Shown here: one piece after another, positions 46,447 to 59,427 of the stretch
Layout: each line of letters opens with the position of its first letter
Numbering within the stretch: position 1 is the stretch's first letter
From: Crotophaga sulcirostris
Lineage: Eukaryota; Chordata; Aves; Cuculiformes; Crotophagidae
Direction: 5' to 3'
Length of the DNA stretch: 64,000 nucleotides
NCBI GenBank assembly: GCA_013397455.1
Contig: VYZB01000272.1
Coordinates: forward strand, 124,001 to 188,000
Translations under genes and position numbers: made by a program
The notes under the pieces: generated by a model
What the model was told of the DNA's origin: nothing
What the model saw: only the letters and a program-made list of their open reading frames with translations
The model's database searches: none

Positions 46447-48180
46447 TCCTAGATGAAACCACTTGGAGTTGTGAACCATTACAGTTGATTTCTGTGTATT
46501 ACTTGTTTTCCTTCATGAAAATTGTTGAGGGGCAACACAAAACTTGTCTCTCATTATTCTGTCATTGCTCCCTGGGCAGCTAGTGTCTCCCCTGCCTCTC
46601 CAGAGCCAACCAGAGCCGGAGACTGTGACAGGATGGATCACAAAATGTGCTTTCGCATCTGCAGAAGGGCTCTCCTCTTGGCAGCATTTGCAAAGTGGCC
46701 TGGGCAGGGGAACAGTGATGCCTACTGTCTGGTGCACCTTAAAAATGTTCTTCTTGGCCTGAGGTCTGAAAACCAAGATCTGAAACCTTCATCTCTATCC
46801 ACCTGTTTGTAAAGACAAAAATAAGAAGTAGAAAGTTGGTGTAGACTCTTGGTTCGTTAAGAGTGCCCAGCATGTATGACCAAGGTGTCACATCAAAAAT
46901 TATTTCTGCATAAGGAGCCATTCAGGTAGAAAGTGGGGAGAACTTGGGTTTTCACTCATTTTTTCCCCCATTGGTGTCTCCCTGTCCTGCAGGCTGTGTG
47001 GACTATCCCACTGTGTAGGAGGAGGGTGACCAAAGGTGTCCTTCGGCAGCTGTGGCTGGCTTCCGCCTAGCAGGGCTCAGCCAGACACACGCGCTTCCAG
47101 AAGTTTTTCCAGACGTGGATCGATCTGCAAGTGCGGTTTAACAGCAGCTGCAACAATGACAAGAGCGATTGCTCACTCCATGTGGCTGATCCTGGGGGAC
47201 AAGGGGAGAATTGTCATTGTAAAAAGAGAGACTCTGTTAGGAGTGAGTACCTCTCCCCAGGAGACAGGGAAGCAGGGCTGGTTGAGGCAGCCATACAAAG
47301 TACTGCTCTTTATCTCTCATCTCGACAGCCAGGCTTTGGTGCATCCTGCATCATTACCTCCTTGCTCTCTTGGTAATGGTGGTGGCATCTCCATGGCTGC
47401 CCCCACATAAAGGAAGTGACAGAGCCAGAGTCTCCCACCTGGCGGTCTGCGGCACTGGTGGCACAGATGTGGCAGTGAGTCACTTCACGGTTGGGATTTA
47501 CACCACCACGTTGTGCCCTGGCTTCGCAGGCTGTACGGGTTGATTTGTGGCCAGAGCCAGTGCTCGCTTAGTACAATGCATACTGTGCTGACATCTTTTT
47601 CTCACCTTGACTTATGCTTTTCAGTCCTTCTGCTTATCCTCCTTGCCTTATCCACCCTTCTCAGGTTTATTTTGTCCTCTGTGTGGTGGGGGCATCGCCT
47701 GACATGAAGGCAGCTGTGGCTGGCAGCCCTGTGGCTATGACTGGGAGAGGCAATAACTCAGTTCTCCTGCCAGAGAGGGAGGATTTCAACTCAAAAAAGA
47801 GCTTCCTGCCTTCCTGTTGAGGTTTGTTCTCGACTTCCAGTTCGCTTGCCCATGTTGTAGGGTTGTAGTACTGCACACAAAAACTGGCAGCAACAGAGAC
47901 TACAGAGTGAGGGCGGGGCTTTGCACATCTCTCCGTGCTCTAGGAGGTACCGCGGTATTTTCTTCCTTCCTCATTGCTAAAGACGTTGTGTTTCTCTGCT
48001 TTGTTTTGTTCCCTGCATAATAAGAAGTCCTCGGAGGAGTCTGTGAGGTGTTGGTCAGGCTGAGTGTACAGAGGCCACAGAATCCCTGGGCTCAGGCTGC
48101 TGGGAGCCAGGGTGAGGAGGTGACTTCACACTGCTGGGAAAGGATAGCAAAAATTCAAACAGGTATAACTTATTTCACAA
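46447..48180. other. Unique non-coding DNA
   Basis: No further element is recognised. Frames up to 124 codons (47036-47410) lack domains. Confidence 0.55.
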
Positions 48181-48243
48181 AATCACAGAATCGTTCAGGT
48201 TGGAAAAGATCTTTAAGATCATCAAGTCCAACCATAAACACTT
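48181..48243 (-). mobile_element. Short CR1 3' terminus
   Basis: Only about 60 bases of a minus-strand CR1 end: 'aatcacagaatcgttcaggttggaaaagatc' and 'aagatcatcaagtccaacc', the standard antisense form of the 3' terminus. It is an extreme 5' truncation. Similar in type to 32347-32462. Confidence 0.88.
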
Positions 48244-48952
48244 ATGTGTGGTTTGAGTTTGCAATATTATTCCAGTAAAATTATGATTTGGAAAAAAGGT
48301 TGTATTTTTTCCCCCAAGCCAAATGCTGCATCCTCTATTTATTCACTTTACCTTCCCTGCCAAACACAGAGTAGTCAATAGGTGGGTTTTTTTGCAAGAA
48401 ATTCAGGTTTTTCGATTTTTAAAAAAGTTCAGAATATGGCATAAACACTCTGTATGTGTCAGTGAGCGAGTTGCAATGTGCACAGCCAAATCAAAATAGT
48501 GTCACCCTCCCTTTTTCCTGTCATTAACATAAAGCCAGCCATAGGGAAGCAGCCCAGAAGCCCATCTCTAGTGAAGCCAGGCATCTTCAGGAGGGGTGTG
48601 GGTTGTCAGGCCCAGCAGGACCATTTTGGGGTGTATCTACTGACTGGAAGGACTGGAAGCTCGGACATCCGTGTCTAACTCCTCATTCTGCCCTTCTGCA
48701 CTGTTTGGTGAATTGCTGAATGCCCAGCCACAAAACGCAGTGAGTTGTGCTCATCTGACTGTGGGGTTGAAGGTTTGAAATTGTGCAGTGTTTTCACATG
48801 CTCACGCTCAAAAGTTTCCGTAAGCGTGGTCTGCACCGGGTGCATTGTCTGTTGGTATAAACATGCATAAAATTGCATAGGATTTCTAAAGGGTTACGGT
48901 TTTGCTGGAGATGTTGATATTTTCAAAAAGTTCCCAAGTAAATAACTTCGAT
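48244..48952. other. Unique non-coding DNA
   Basis: Short T and A runs at 48308-48313, 48387-48393 and 48418-48426. No gene or repeat is recognised. Confidence 0.5.
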
Positions 48953-49247
48953 GGGGCTCTTGATCAGGGAGTGCAGGGATAGGGTGAGGGGGAACAGTTT
49001 TCAGCTGAAAGAGGGGAGATTGAGATGAGATCTTAGGGAGAAATGTTTTACTGTGAGAGTGGGGAGGCCCTGGCCCAGGTTTCCCAGAGAAGTGTTGGCT
49101 GCCCCATCCCTGGAGGTGTTCAAGGCCAGGTTGGATGGGGCTTTGAGCCCCCTGATGTAGTGGGAAGCGTCCCTGCCCATGGCAGGGGGGTTGGAACTGG
49201 ATGGACTTTGAGGGCCCTTCCAGCCTAAACCATTCTATGATTCTGTG
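48953..49247 (+). mobile_element. CR1 3' UTR (ATTCTATG group)
   Basis: The plus-strand copy begins 'ggggctcttgatcagggagtgcagggatag' and ends 'cagcctaaaccattctatgattctgtgg'. It retains the 'gggaggccctggcccaggtttcccagag' block with very few changes relative to 37168-37510, which indicates a comparatively young copy. Confidence 0.95.
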
Positions 49248-52200
49248 GTGGCAAAAACTTTCTTGTTTTTTTTCTTGGACAGGGAGACCACCTGGAAACC
49301 GGAGTACAATGCTGTCATTGCAAGTGAAATAGCAGGGAAATGTCTCTATTTAGGAGAAAAATTCTAATACATTTTGCAGGGTTTTTCAGAAGTGTAAAGT
49401 ATAAAACTTGAAACTGTTCAAATCATGGTTTTCACTTACAAATGCCCTTCAGGTTGTTCTGTGCTATAAGCAGTGAACCATTTGCAGTAGCACAGTGATA
49501 CAGCATTAGGTTTCAGACCACTGGAGTCCTTAGGAGAATTCCTCCTTTTTTTTAGACCAAATTAGGCTTTTTCTGACTTTATGTCTGAAAATATCGCGAT
49601 TTGGTATGGCAGAAAAGGAAGTTGACAGAGGCTGGCTGTGGTGGTGGTAGGACAGATGTGTTTTGATCTCGGTGTCAGCTGTGGCATTGCGCAGTTGTGT
49701 GCAGTTTGGCATTTTTTTTTCAACTAAACATCCTTTTTCCTTATGGAAATGTGAAAGGAAGCAGCGCACCTTGTCTGTGCTTGCCCTCACAACAGCAGCT
49801 TGCCCACATTGTCAGTGACCAGCCAGGACTTGAGTTGCTGCCTGATGCTTCCACCCTGTGCATGGAGTGCGCGGCTCCAGGTTGTGCTGCTAGGGTAGAG
49901 TCCCATAAGCACATCTTTCCTGTGGTGTCCTAAGATAACGCAAACAACTGAGAAAGAAGCCCAGGGAATTGACCAACATGTTCCAATCCTGTTCTGTGTT
50001 GCTTTTAGAAGCTTCTGAGGCTGCCACCATGCAGGGCTGTTTTCCTCTGCTCTCTAATCCGATCCATCCATGTCAGAGAGGGCAAACCCTGGAGAAATTC
50101 CCATCCTGTGCTGCACTGTGCAGCTCGGAGCCCATCTCGGACACGTACTGTGTCAGTGGAATAGCTGGCAGGTCTCTGGGCTGGGCACGTGTGGTGCAGC
50201 TCAGCAGGATGCTGGAGGGGTAAAGGGTTTGAGTTGGTTGAAAGGATGCTCATTAATTTTATTCCTTGTCATTTCACACATGGGTCTGTGATAGCCTTTC
50301 TGATCTTGAGCCACGCGTTCATCTTGGCTCTGCTGAGTTTCACACCACTGCTCTACCACCATTACAGTGCAGGGTTTCTGTGCATTCCAATTGGAAATAA
50401 AATCCTTTATTACACATTCTCTGACCTTGGCATGTTTGCAACCTCTGCAATTGTTAAAGGAGAAAAAGGAGGACTTCTGAGAATAATTGCCTTGTTTGTT
50501 CTGTATCTCTGAAGCATTGATGCCTGCAGTTCTGGGCTAAGATAATTAAATCTTGGAATCACAGTCGCACTGAGAGAATCCCTCTGTTTCTGCAGGCAAC
50601 ATTTTATTTTTTCTGTAGGTATAAAAGTGCATTTTCCCTTTGCAAATTCTCTGCAGTGACTTTTGGCAAGTGGTTCTGCAGAATGTCCAGCTGGAGCTGC
50701 TTTGCTTTGAGATAGGAGTTGTGTGAAAGAGATGCTCGAGTCATCTTTAAAAATAATCACATGGAAACGCGGACAACAGAGTAGTCAGGAGTCAGGTGAT
50801 GCTTCTTGGTATCCATAGTGAAAACAATTTTAGAAACCACTCCTCTCATAAATACTGCATTTTGGGGATAGCTCTTCTTGCCTTCTCTATTGCCAAGTGC
50901 ACTGTCATGAAAGCAGCTTTCCTCAAAAATTAATCTGTGCCTGCTGTCTGCTTCCAATGGGGTGGCGAGCGTTGCTGTGAGCGGAGCTGGGGAAGCTCCA
51001 TGAGAAATTGAGGGGAAAAAAAATATTAAGAACTCAAAAAGAAAATATTCAGATAAGTTGAAGAAATGTGATCCAACCAAATGGCCTCTTCCCATAACAG
51101 CTGGCCATTTGTGTTGGGTGTCAGTGACTACACAGCCACAGCCCTGAGCTTCGTGCTCCTCCTGCCGCATGCAGGATCACTGGGGCTGGAGAGCATCCTT
51201 GCACAGTTCTGCTGTGGCTTTGGACCTAGCTTTGCTGGCCTTCTCCTCAAGTAGTGGAGCTACTGGCTGGGGTCACCTCCTGCCTCAACTTGCACAAAAC
51301 TGGATTTTGCCTTTTTGTCACTGTCTCCCCCTGTATAAGAGGTTTACAGAGAAGCCAGGTTTTTTTTAATGTGTTTTCTTTCCTGTCTCATTTTCCTGAG
51401 GACACAGTAGGATTTTTTTAGTGTAATCCAAGTCATTTCAACATCTTGTGTTCTAGCACCTACAGTTTGTACAGAGAGACTTGGTTGTGCTGCGATGAGT
51501 GTTTTAAAAAATGAAATAAAAGCGGAAAGAGTCTTACTAGCAGCAGGGGTCAGCTTGTTGGTCTTGTTGTCAGGCTGTTGACCATGTTTGCATGGAGACA
51601 CGAGCCTGTCTGTGTGGGAGAAGCCAGCCTCGGGATACGAGGGCTTGCTGGCAATGGACGTAGTGTCATCCACAGTCTGGCTGTGAAAAGCAGGGACCCA
51701 GCCACAGCAGGACTCAGCCAGGTGGGGAGAGCATCATCGGGATGGGGGACGTCAGTGGGAGGGATGCCTGCCTGCTTTGCAGGTAACTGTGCTGGAGATG
51801 TAGAGGAGATCCTAGGTGTGGTCATGGAACCCCCTGCAAAATTCTCCCGTACATGGGTGGAGAGCCTGACAGGATCCTGAAATCAGCCTAGGAAGAAACC
51901 TGTATGTGGTGTGTAACGGTGAGGTGCCTTTCTCAGCTCAGTGATGTCCTGGTGTAACCTCTGTGACTTGCCATCACTGTGGAGGTGAGGCCTCAGGCAG
52001 GGAGGCTGTCCAGAGAGCCATGGGACCTTCTGAAGTGTGACTGGATGTCGCTGTGGAGGTGCTTCTGAGGCATGGGGCTGGCATCTCAGGGGCAGGGGGA
52101 GGCTGTACTCCAGCAGCAGCAGCCACAGCCCCAGAGTGGGCTCTGTTTGTGAGCTGTGCTTGGGCAGGCAGGGAATAACTTTTCGAGCTCAGGTCACTTT

Positions 52201-52300
52201 TGAACTGAGCTCTGGGTGCCATGGGAAGGAAACCAGAGCCTTTGTAGAGAGACCAGTTTGACATGCCCATGGTAGCAGCAAGCATGGTGGGGCAGAATAC
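49248..52300. other. Unique non-coding DNA
   Basis: About 3 kb with no mobile element recognised. Frames such as 50757-51170 (minus, 137 codons) and 51974-52402 (minus, 142 codons) show no domain. Confidence 0.55.
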
Positions 52301-55059
52301 CTTGCAGAAAAGAGAGTGAGCAAGATGTGTTTCAGTTTGCTTTCCTGGAGACTGCAAAACTTGTGTCTGGTGAAGACGTCTTGTTACAGATGGAGAAGTC
52401 ATTGTGCTGAAGGCTCTTCCAAATTAGCTCAGCTGAAAGAGCCTGCCTGGACGGTGGGGCTGGAGGGGCAGTCAGGGAGCTGCGATGCTAATCACATCGC
52501 TTACCTGCATAGTGTTGGCTGCAGACGTTGGTGCAGTTTAAGCAGGCCCATCCAGCCCACGAAACCCCTTCCGCTCAGGACAGTGGCCTTCTCAGTGTGA
52601 TCACCCCATGTGGTGCTACCTTCCCAGCAAAGGTAACACGAATCTGTTCTCACCCCAGCATTAAGTTCACATTAGCCAAAGGATTAATGGACAGATGTGC
52701 CCTCTGAAGGCTCCCTGGGCTTTCCTGCCGACCGCAGCACGTGTTCCTTGCTGACTCTGTCTTTATGTTAGGGGATGCTGTAGTAGAATGTCAGTGGTTG
52801 TAGCTGCAAATTAGCGCACAGTGTCATGAGACAGCTACCAAAATCCTGTTGAATTTCATAAGGGCAATCTCTGTTGTGCTATTCTCTCTACCATGTGTCT
52901 GGAGTTCCCAGTGGGATTGTTGGTCGGCTGCAGTATGGGGCAGCTCTCCAGACAGTGATGCTGCAGGGAGCACTGGGGTGGGGTGGACTCTTCAGTGTCT
53001 GGTACGGAATTCTTTCTTCTGGGAAGCTTTGCATCTTGCATCCATGGTGATGGACATATCTGTGTCTGCTTTATTGCGTCTTCTGGGCTGCGTTTTCCAG
53101 AGGAGAACACTGTCCCCCTTAAATTTGAAGGTGTGAAACAAGCTGCTTGGCTCAGACTGGCTGTAAATCTGCCTCTGCAAGCAACAAACAGTGACATTTT
53201 CACATTGTAAAAGCTCGCCACCCGCCCCTTGTGCTGTTTTGGGGAGGGAAGGATTGATTAAAACATTCATGTCCTTACTGTTGGCTCCGAGAGGGACTGC
53301 TGAGTTCCAGCTACTCAAGGAGGATGCAGGTGTCCAGTAGTGTGAGCCTAGGAAGAATCCTACGGAGAAAAAGGCAATTCCATGGAAAATTACGAAGGGA
53401 CTTTAGATGTGTTTGATCCTATTCCCCTGTCTAGAGTAAAAAGGATATGGGCAGGTGGAGACACTCATTGCCAGGTTTTCAGGTGGATGCCAGAAGGGAA
53501 CCATCCTATTTGCTGAAGGGCATTGGAACTCCTTGTCTTGGGGTGATGGGATGGTGCCTGGCACCTGGCTCTGCTCCCACCCTGGCTGACAGGGAGCAGG
53601 GCCAGACCATGGGGCGCGGAGCTGTCCCAGTCCCACACATTGGCCAGCGAGAACCACCGCTCCCTGCGGAGTGCCAGGAGCGGTGTTAGAGGACCTGCCC
53701 TCCAGGTTTCCCTTCTTTTACAGACCAACCTTTTGTTGGAGTTGATAGGAATACAAAACATGGAATAGCGTTTGTCCATGGAATAGTGTTGTTTTGGTGT
53801 GGGGCTGGGCACTGGGGCCGTGGGCTCCATGTCTGCAGCTCGGCTCAGCTGGGAACTGTGGTTCTCGGGTTTGCAGGTTGAATGAGGCAGCTGTTCCTGC
53901 TGTCCTTTGGGAAGGAGGGATGTATGTCCTGTTATCCCTGCTCTTGACTGCAGAAACACGCACCAAAGGCAGCCTGGAAGTGCAGTTTGCTGAGGAAAAG
54001 GTGTCACCTGGGTGAGAATCACTGCCAGCGCAGAGAGGGGAGGGTTACAGGAGGTTTTCTTGGTGTGGATCTTCCTATCAGGTTGGGTGTTTTCTTTCTG
54101 GTTTGTTCTGTTTTTTCCCCTGCTTGCCACTCTGAAAGTCTTTTCTGGAAAGAAAATTCCATGTTTTAGTCCTTCAGACCTGCGAGATGGGGCAGAGGAG
54201 TCAGCAGTTGTTAAAAGATGCTGTAAGCTTGCGTCTGGCTTAGTGTCATTTTTTAATTATCTTCTTTCAGTAGAACGTTGGATGAAGTTGACTGGTACAC
54301 AGTGTGGTAGGTTGGGGAGGAACAATGTGCTGGTATTGAACGTTTCCTGATGCAGAAGTTTAATCTGACCTGGCAGGATCTGCTTGGGCAAAGTCAGGTT
54401 GACTTGAAGATGGTGTTTGCTTGGGAAAGGTTTGTGGCAGCAGCAGGGAGGTGTGAGAGCTACTGAGGTTGTTTAAAGCAGCATCAGACACAGTGATTAA
54501 TGGCTGAAATGCATCCATTTACATTGCCTCTACCTGCATTGCATCCACCACAGGGTTTTCCCCCTTTTGACCACGGTTTTGGGACAACAAGTGAGGACAG
54601 GACCGAGTCCTTTGGTTCTGATCTGCTCTGGGGGAACCACGTACAGATGCCTTTCTTTTTATTTTTAATTGATCTAAATTCCTACAGGGCTGTGGAAACC
54701 CACGGTCGAGTTTGTACCAGTACCTAAAACAAGAGGAGAAGCAGATGTTGGAGACCAGAAGTTCCCAGCCCCGTTCCTGACGGGTGTGTGGTTATCCCAG
54801 CTGTACATCTGTTGGGAATTGGTCCAGACCAGGCTGATTCTCTGGCACTGGCACCCTTACTGCAACCCTCAGGATTAACTGTTGATCCCAAAAAGATATG
54901 AAGATTTCCATCTTAAGTTTTCTTTTTTAGTGATTTCATTCCACTTTTCTCCCTAGTAGCCCCCCATACTGGTTTTCCTGTTGATGCTTGCCCCTTTCCA
55001 GTATCTATGGGTACACTTTTTGTCCAGCTGAGCTGGGCTTGTGCTTGGAGCTGGACATG
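52301..55059. other. Unique non-coding DNA
   Basis: Includes a 221-codon minus-strand frame (54130-53465), the longest non-CR1 frame apart from shadows. It is rich in Pro, Ser and Gln with no recognisable family, so it is probably chance in GC-rich sequence. A small tandem duplication of about 17 bases (catggaatagcgtttgtc / catggaatagtgttgttt) lies at 53759-53793. Confidence 0.5.
53759..53793. repeat. Two-copy tandem repeat, ~17 bp
   Basis: CATGGAATAG followed by CGTTTGTC, then CATGGAATAG followed by TGTTGTT. It is a local tandem duplication of no evident function. Confidence 0.7.
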
Positions 55060-55330
55060 TTTGCATCTTTTGATCTTTCCTTAGAAATTTTTCCCTTCAA
55101 ACCCTTAAACATTTTTGTTTTTGCCTTTGTACTCTGCTCAATTTGTCAGTGTCTTCCTGATAATGAGGTGTCCAAAAGTGAATATATTATTCCATTTATG
55201 GATTAATTACATCTGTAGAGAGTGGAGACTGTACCATCCTACGATGTGATTTGTGTTTCAGTGGTTTCTGTCTCAGAGACTAAGCTGTCTTTTTAGCTGC
55301 CACATCCTTCTGTGATTTCATCTCGAACTG
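55060..55330 (-). mobile_element. Ancient CR1/L3-like fragment
   Basis: On the minus strand the sequence resembles the ORF2 C-terminal region of old CR1/L3-type LINEs. In plus-strand reading it has 'ctctgctcaatttgtcagtgtcttcctgataatgaggtgtccaaaagtgaatatattattcca', the decayed form of the usual antisense '..caatctgtcaatgtctttctt..aaaactgaacacagtattcca'. It continues through a degraded 'gtagagagtggag' and 'tgccacatcc'. No frame survives. The ends are uncertain. Confidence 0.5.
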
Positions 55331-57519
55331 CCTGCCCTCTGCCTGTTTGGCAGGTCCCTGTTTGGATGGGTGCATTCCCAACATCTCCTTCTCGGAGCAT
55401 GGCTGTGGTTTGGGTGCTGTGTCTCTTCAGTATCGGGTTTTTTTTTCTGAACAGAGAAATCTACCTATGATTTTCCCATCACCTTTCACCTCTGTCAGGT
55501 TTGGGAGGGCCTTCCGGAGAGGAAGGAGAAATTTCTTCTTGGAAGGATGTAGACAGGGTGGTCCTGAGCAAAGTGAGACACCTTCTTAATTTGAGATGTC
55601 CCAAGAGCAATGCTTCTCTTTGTGTGTATGTATTTTCCCTGTCAAGTCCTGCAATGCGTTTCAGTGCACAGGAGGGGATATTTGATAAACTGTGTTCCTT
55701 CCTCTTCCAGATTGATAACAAAGACGTTCAGATCCAATCTGACGCAGATCCATGCAATACCTTGGCAGTTTCCTCCAGCTCTTTTGTTTTGTGAGTCTTT
55801 AATCAGCTTCTGGCTGTATAAATGCACTGAGGCTGGGATCGACGTGGCTCTGTTTTGGCTCTCGCTGTGCCTCACAGTGCAGAGGGCAGGAGCAGGGTCC
55901 CACATTGGGTCTAGCTTTGGGACAGAACACGTTTCTCCGTGGGTCTGGAGCCCTGTGGATGCTAAATCCCAATCTCTGCTAGAGCAGGGCAAACTGAGGT
56001 GGCTCAGAGTTTTGCAGGACTCTTGCTTTTAATTTCAGGACTGATTCTCGAAAATGCTACCATAATCCACGTGGCATTTCCCTTCTTCTTTTCATTAAAT
56101 AAGCGATTTATGCTAACAAACCAACTGTGCCCAACAAGCAGTGTTCTCTGCAAAGCTGTACCTCTCGCAGCTTGCCGAGCTGCTGTCTGTGACAGACTTT
56201 CTTCTGGATGTTTTCCATTCTTTTGCTTGGAATAGAAGTTAATCACATCCATCCGTTTAAGTGATTTCCAGAATTAGGTATTAGACTTCTGTTTTGAAGG
56301 AATTTGCTAAATTTCCCTTTTTAAACATAATTCCTCACCAATAACAACACTCATTTCTGTGGGTAACTGCACAGATTGAGGGGTTTGGCACATGGCTGCG
56401 TTATCCAGCTACTCCCTCTTCCTCTCCTTCGCTGGAAGCTATTTTTATAAACTCGCCATAACTCTCTGATAGCTCAGGAATCTTTTCTTAATTTACTTTT
56501 GAAGACAAATTTAATAAAGGAATTCCCCTTCTTAGCCATGTTTGAATCATTCTTTTTATCTTTTATTAATTCCCTGACTTCTTCTTAACCAAGTTTTCAT
56601 TTGTGTTTATAAATAAGTCCACCCTCATTCCTTAATCCTTTTGTCTGGCATTAACTCCTACTGTATATTATTGTTAACATTTAATTTGCTCTGTAAGAAT
56701 TAAATGTCCATGTGGTACTTGCTTGTTCTCATCCCTGTTTGCAGAACTGTTCTTGGTTCTCCAGCTCTGCTGAAGACAACGGGAATACTGAAACACTTCT
56801 GTGTTGGGGGGTGTCTTTGTCTCTGCTTGTAGGAGTTTGGGTTGGGTTTTATTGTTCTGGTTTTGGTTTAGCAATGTTGGCTAATTGTGCTATTCTTCTG
56901 GAATTCTCATCTGACACATTTTTAGCACAGGTGGGATTGATGGAGTCCATGCCACGGCTATACTGATGCTGGAAGTGCCCGCTCTGGGAAGACACTGAGG
57001 GAGTCTCACAGAAATGGAGCTGAAGTTTCCTCTACGGCTTTATGTTACAAAGAAGCAAATATCCTGACTGACCTGAGTTGCCAGAATTTGAGGCTTCTGT
57101 AATGCAGAACTGTCTCCCAGATAAATTCAGTCTAAGGCAGAACTGTCCTCAGTCACTTGAAATCCTCAGCGAAGGATTGGTCTGGAGATTTTTTTGTTTT
57201 ACTTCTCATTATTTTTCAATTCACCTTTGGATTTGCAGAAAAAGGCTACAGCCTCTTTCAGTTGATTTTTCAGTGCTGATAACTCAACACAATAATTTAG
57301 TCAACCTCATCTTCCCTGTTGAATTTCAGCTTATTGGCGTTATAATTAATTTTGACATTTAACACCACCCCTCCAACTTTCACTCCCAAATCTATTAATG
57401 TGTAATGATGAAAAGTGTGCTCTGTGCATAATATTGTTTGGGAGTTATGGATCTTACACCCTTGATTGAGAGTGTTCCTGCATTGTTTCCTGCTGGCTGG
57501 AGCTCGCTGGTTACTCAAA
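55331..57519. other. Unique AT-rich non-coding DNA
   Basis: No repeat family or gene is recognised. 56.3-56.7 and 57.17-57.38 kb are strongly AT-rich with ATTA cores and could include conserved non-coding DNA. Confidence 0.5.
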
Positions 57520-58136
57520 ATCATGGAATCATAGAATCACAGAATGGTTTGGGTGAGAAGAGACCTTAAAACCCATTCAGTTCCAACTCCCCTACCATGG
57601 GCAGGGACCCTCCCACTGGACCAGGGGGCTCAAAGCCGCATCCAACCTGACCTGGAACACCTCCACCTTGAACACATGGGGCAGCTGCTACTTCTCTGAG
57701 AAACCTGTGCCAGGGCCTCCGCACCCTTACAGGAAAACATTTTTCCCTAAGATCTCATCTCAATTTCCCCTCTTGCAACTGAAAACCATTCCCCCTCATC
57801 TATCCCTGCATTCCCTGATTAAGAGCCCCTTCCCAGCTTTCCTGGAGCCCCTTTCAGCACTGGGAGGCTGCTCTAAGGTCTCTCCACAGCCTTCTCTTCT
57901 CCAGGCTGAACAACCCCAGCTCTCTCATCCTGTCCTCGTACAGGAGGTGCTCCAGGCCTCAGATCATCTTCATGGACTCCTCTGGACCTCTTTCCTGCAC
58001 TGAGGACTCCAGAAATGAACACAGGGCTCCAGGTGAGGTCTCATCAGAGTGGAGCAGAGGGGCAGAATCCCCTCCATAGCTTTGCTGGTCCCACTGCTTT
58101 TTATGCAACCCAGGATATGGTTGGCTTCCTGGGCTG
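57520..58136 (-). mobile_element. CR1 3' end, ORF2 C-terminus plus full 3' UTR (ATTCTATG group)
   Basis: The minus-strand copy runs from the 'aatcctgggttgcata' equivalent of the ORF2 C-terminus (58136) through 'ctccactctgatgagacctcacctggagccctgtgttcatttctggag' and the full 3' UTR to 'aaaccattctgtgattctatgattccatgatt' at 57520. A local insertion 'caccttgaacacatg' near 57664-57678 partly duplicates the neighbouring 'gaacacctccacc' sequence. Confidence 0.95.
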
Positions 58137-58681
58137 AAGTTTCTTCATTTCTGATGACAACTTGTCTTACTTATAACAGGGAGTTAGTGATGTGTTTTAT
58201 TAAAGCCTGAGCTCAAGTATTTCAGTTCGGTGTCTTTCTGCTGTGCTAATTATGAAGTACTGCCCTGCATTACATCACACCCAGCCTTGCTGCTTCAATG
58301 TAGTTTTAGGGCTGCAACTGCTTCTGGTTGGTTTTCATCAACTTCCAAAATGTGGTGAAAGCCATTGGTGGCAAAAAAAACCCCTGCATGCACTTGCTCC
58401 AAAGGCCATTAGTGTTGATATCATTGGTGTGTAGTGAGGTCTCGTTTTCCTTCCGTGCTCAGTGAAACTCCAGAGAGAATGCCCATGAGGAATTCAGCTG
58501 TAAAGACTCTGGTGGAGGAAGTACATTAAAAGCAATTAGCAGAAATTTAAGAAAGTAGATGAAAATCAAATCTCTGCACTCTCCAGATTTCTGACCTGGC
58601 ACTCGGCGGTCCCGGTGGTGGCGTTTCCAGGAGGAGACACCTGGTGCTGGGGAAAGGGGAGCTGCACTGCCAGCAGCATGC
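58137..58681. other. Unique non-coding DNA
   Basis: Spacer between two CR1 copies. A run of eight As at 58373-58380. No gene is recognised. Confidence 0.5.
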
Positions 58682-58967
58682 AGGGTGCTGGTCTCTTCTC
58701 TCAAAGATAGACGATGGGATGAGAGGAAATGGCCTCAAGCTGTGCCAGAGGAGGCTCAGATTAGACATCAGGAAAAAGTTCTTTGCTGAAAGGGTTCTCA
58801 GGCACTGACAGAAGCTGCCCAGGGCAGTGGTGGAGTCACCATCCCTGGAGATGTTCAGAAGATGGGTAGATGAATTTCTCAGGGATCTAGTTTAGTAGTG
58901 GACAAGTACAGTTGGACTCGATGATCTCAAGGGTCTTTTCCAACCAAGTGATTCCATGATTGATTCT
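58682..58967 (+). mobile_element. CR1 3' end, older subfamily
   Basis: The plus-strand end runs 'gggtgctggtctcttctctcaaag', 'gatgggatgagaggaaatggcctcaagctg', 'cagattagacatcaggaaaaagttctttgctgaaagggt', 'ggtggagtcaccatccctggag', and ends 'ggactcgatgatctcaagggtcttttccaaccaagtgattccatgattgattct'. It is the same type as the 3' part of 61010-62609. Confidence 0.94.
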
Positions 58968-59427
58968 GGCTCTGGAGCAATGGGAGCAGGTAAGACCCCC
59001 AGCCCCAGGACATTCCAGGAAATGCATGTTTCACATCTAGGAGTCTTCCTGTTGGTCTTGATGTTTTACAGTGCTGTCCTGGCAGTGTGTTTGATCAAGA
59101 TACCAGTTCCTGACTGTCTTTGGATTTGGGATCTGGGTTTGTTGTTCTTGTTTTCCTCCCCCCTTCTTCTTTTTTCTTACTAAATGCAAAGGAAAAGGGG
59201 CAGATTGTTCTGCTTGGGGAGCAAAACACACCAGCTGAGGTAGCTTTAATCAGAAGGGGAGAAAGCAAGCGTAAAAAAGTGCTTGGGGAGAGAGAGAGCA
59301 CAAACATTTAGGGGAAACCCTGTTTCACTTTATTCTGCAAACAAAATGGAAGCATTAGCGAAATCGGAGTCTGATCCGCTGAGGAATGGGGTGATGGGCT
59401 TCATGCTTTCCAAAGCAACGACTTAGA
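58968..59427. other. Unique non-coding DNA
   Basis: No gene or repeat family is recognised. Short T-rich and A-rich stretches only. Confidence 0.5.

Noticed and set aside
53465..54130. 221-codon minus-strand open frame
   Set aside because: No recognisable domain, irregular composition rich in Pro, Ser and Gln, no homologous repeat and no splice context. Plausible by chance in moderately GC-rich DNA.
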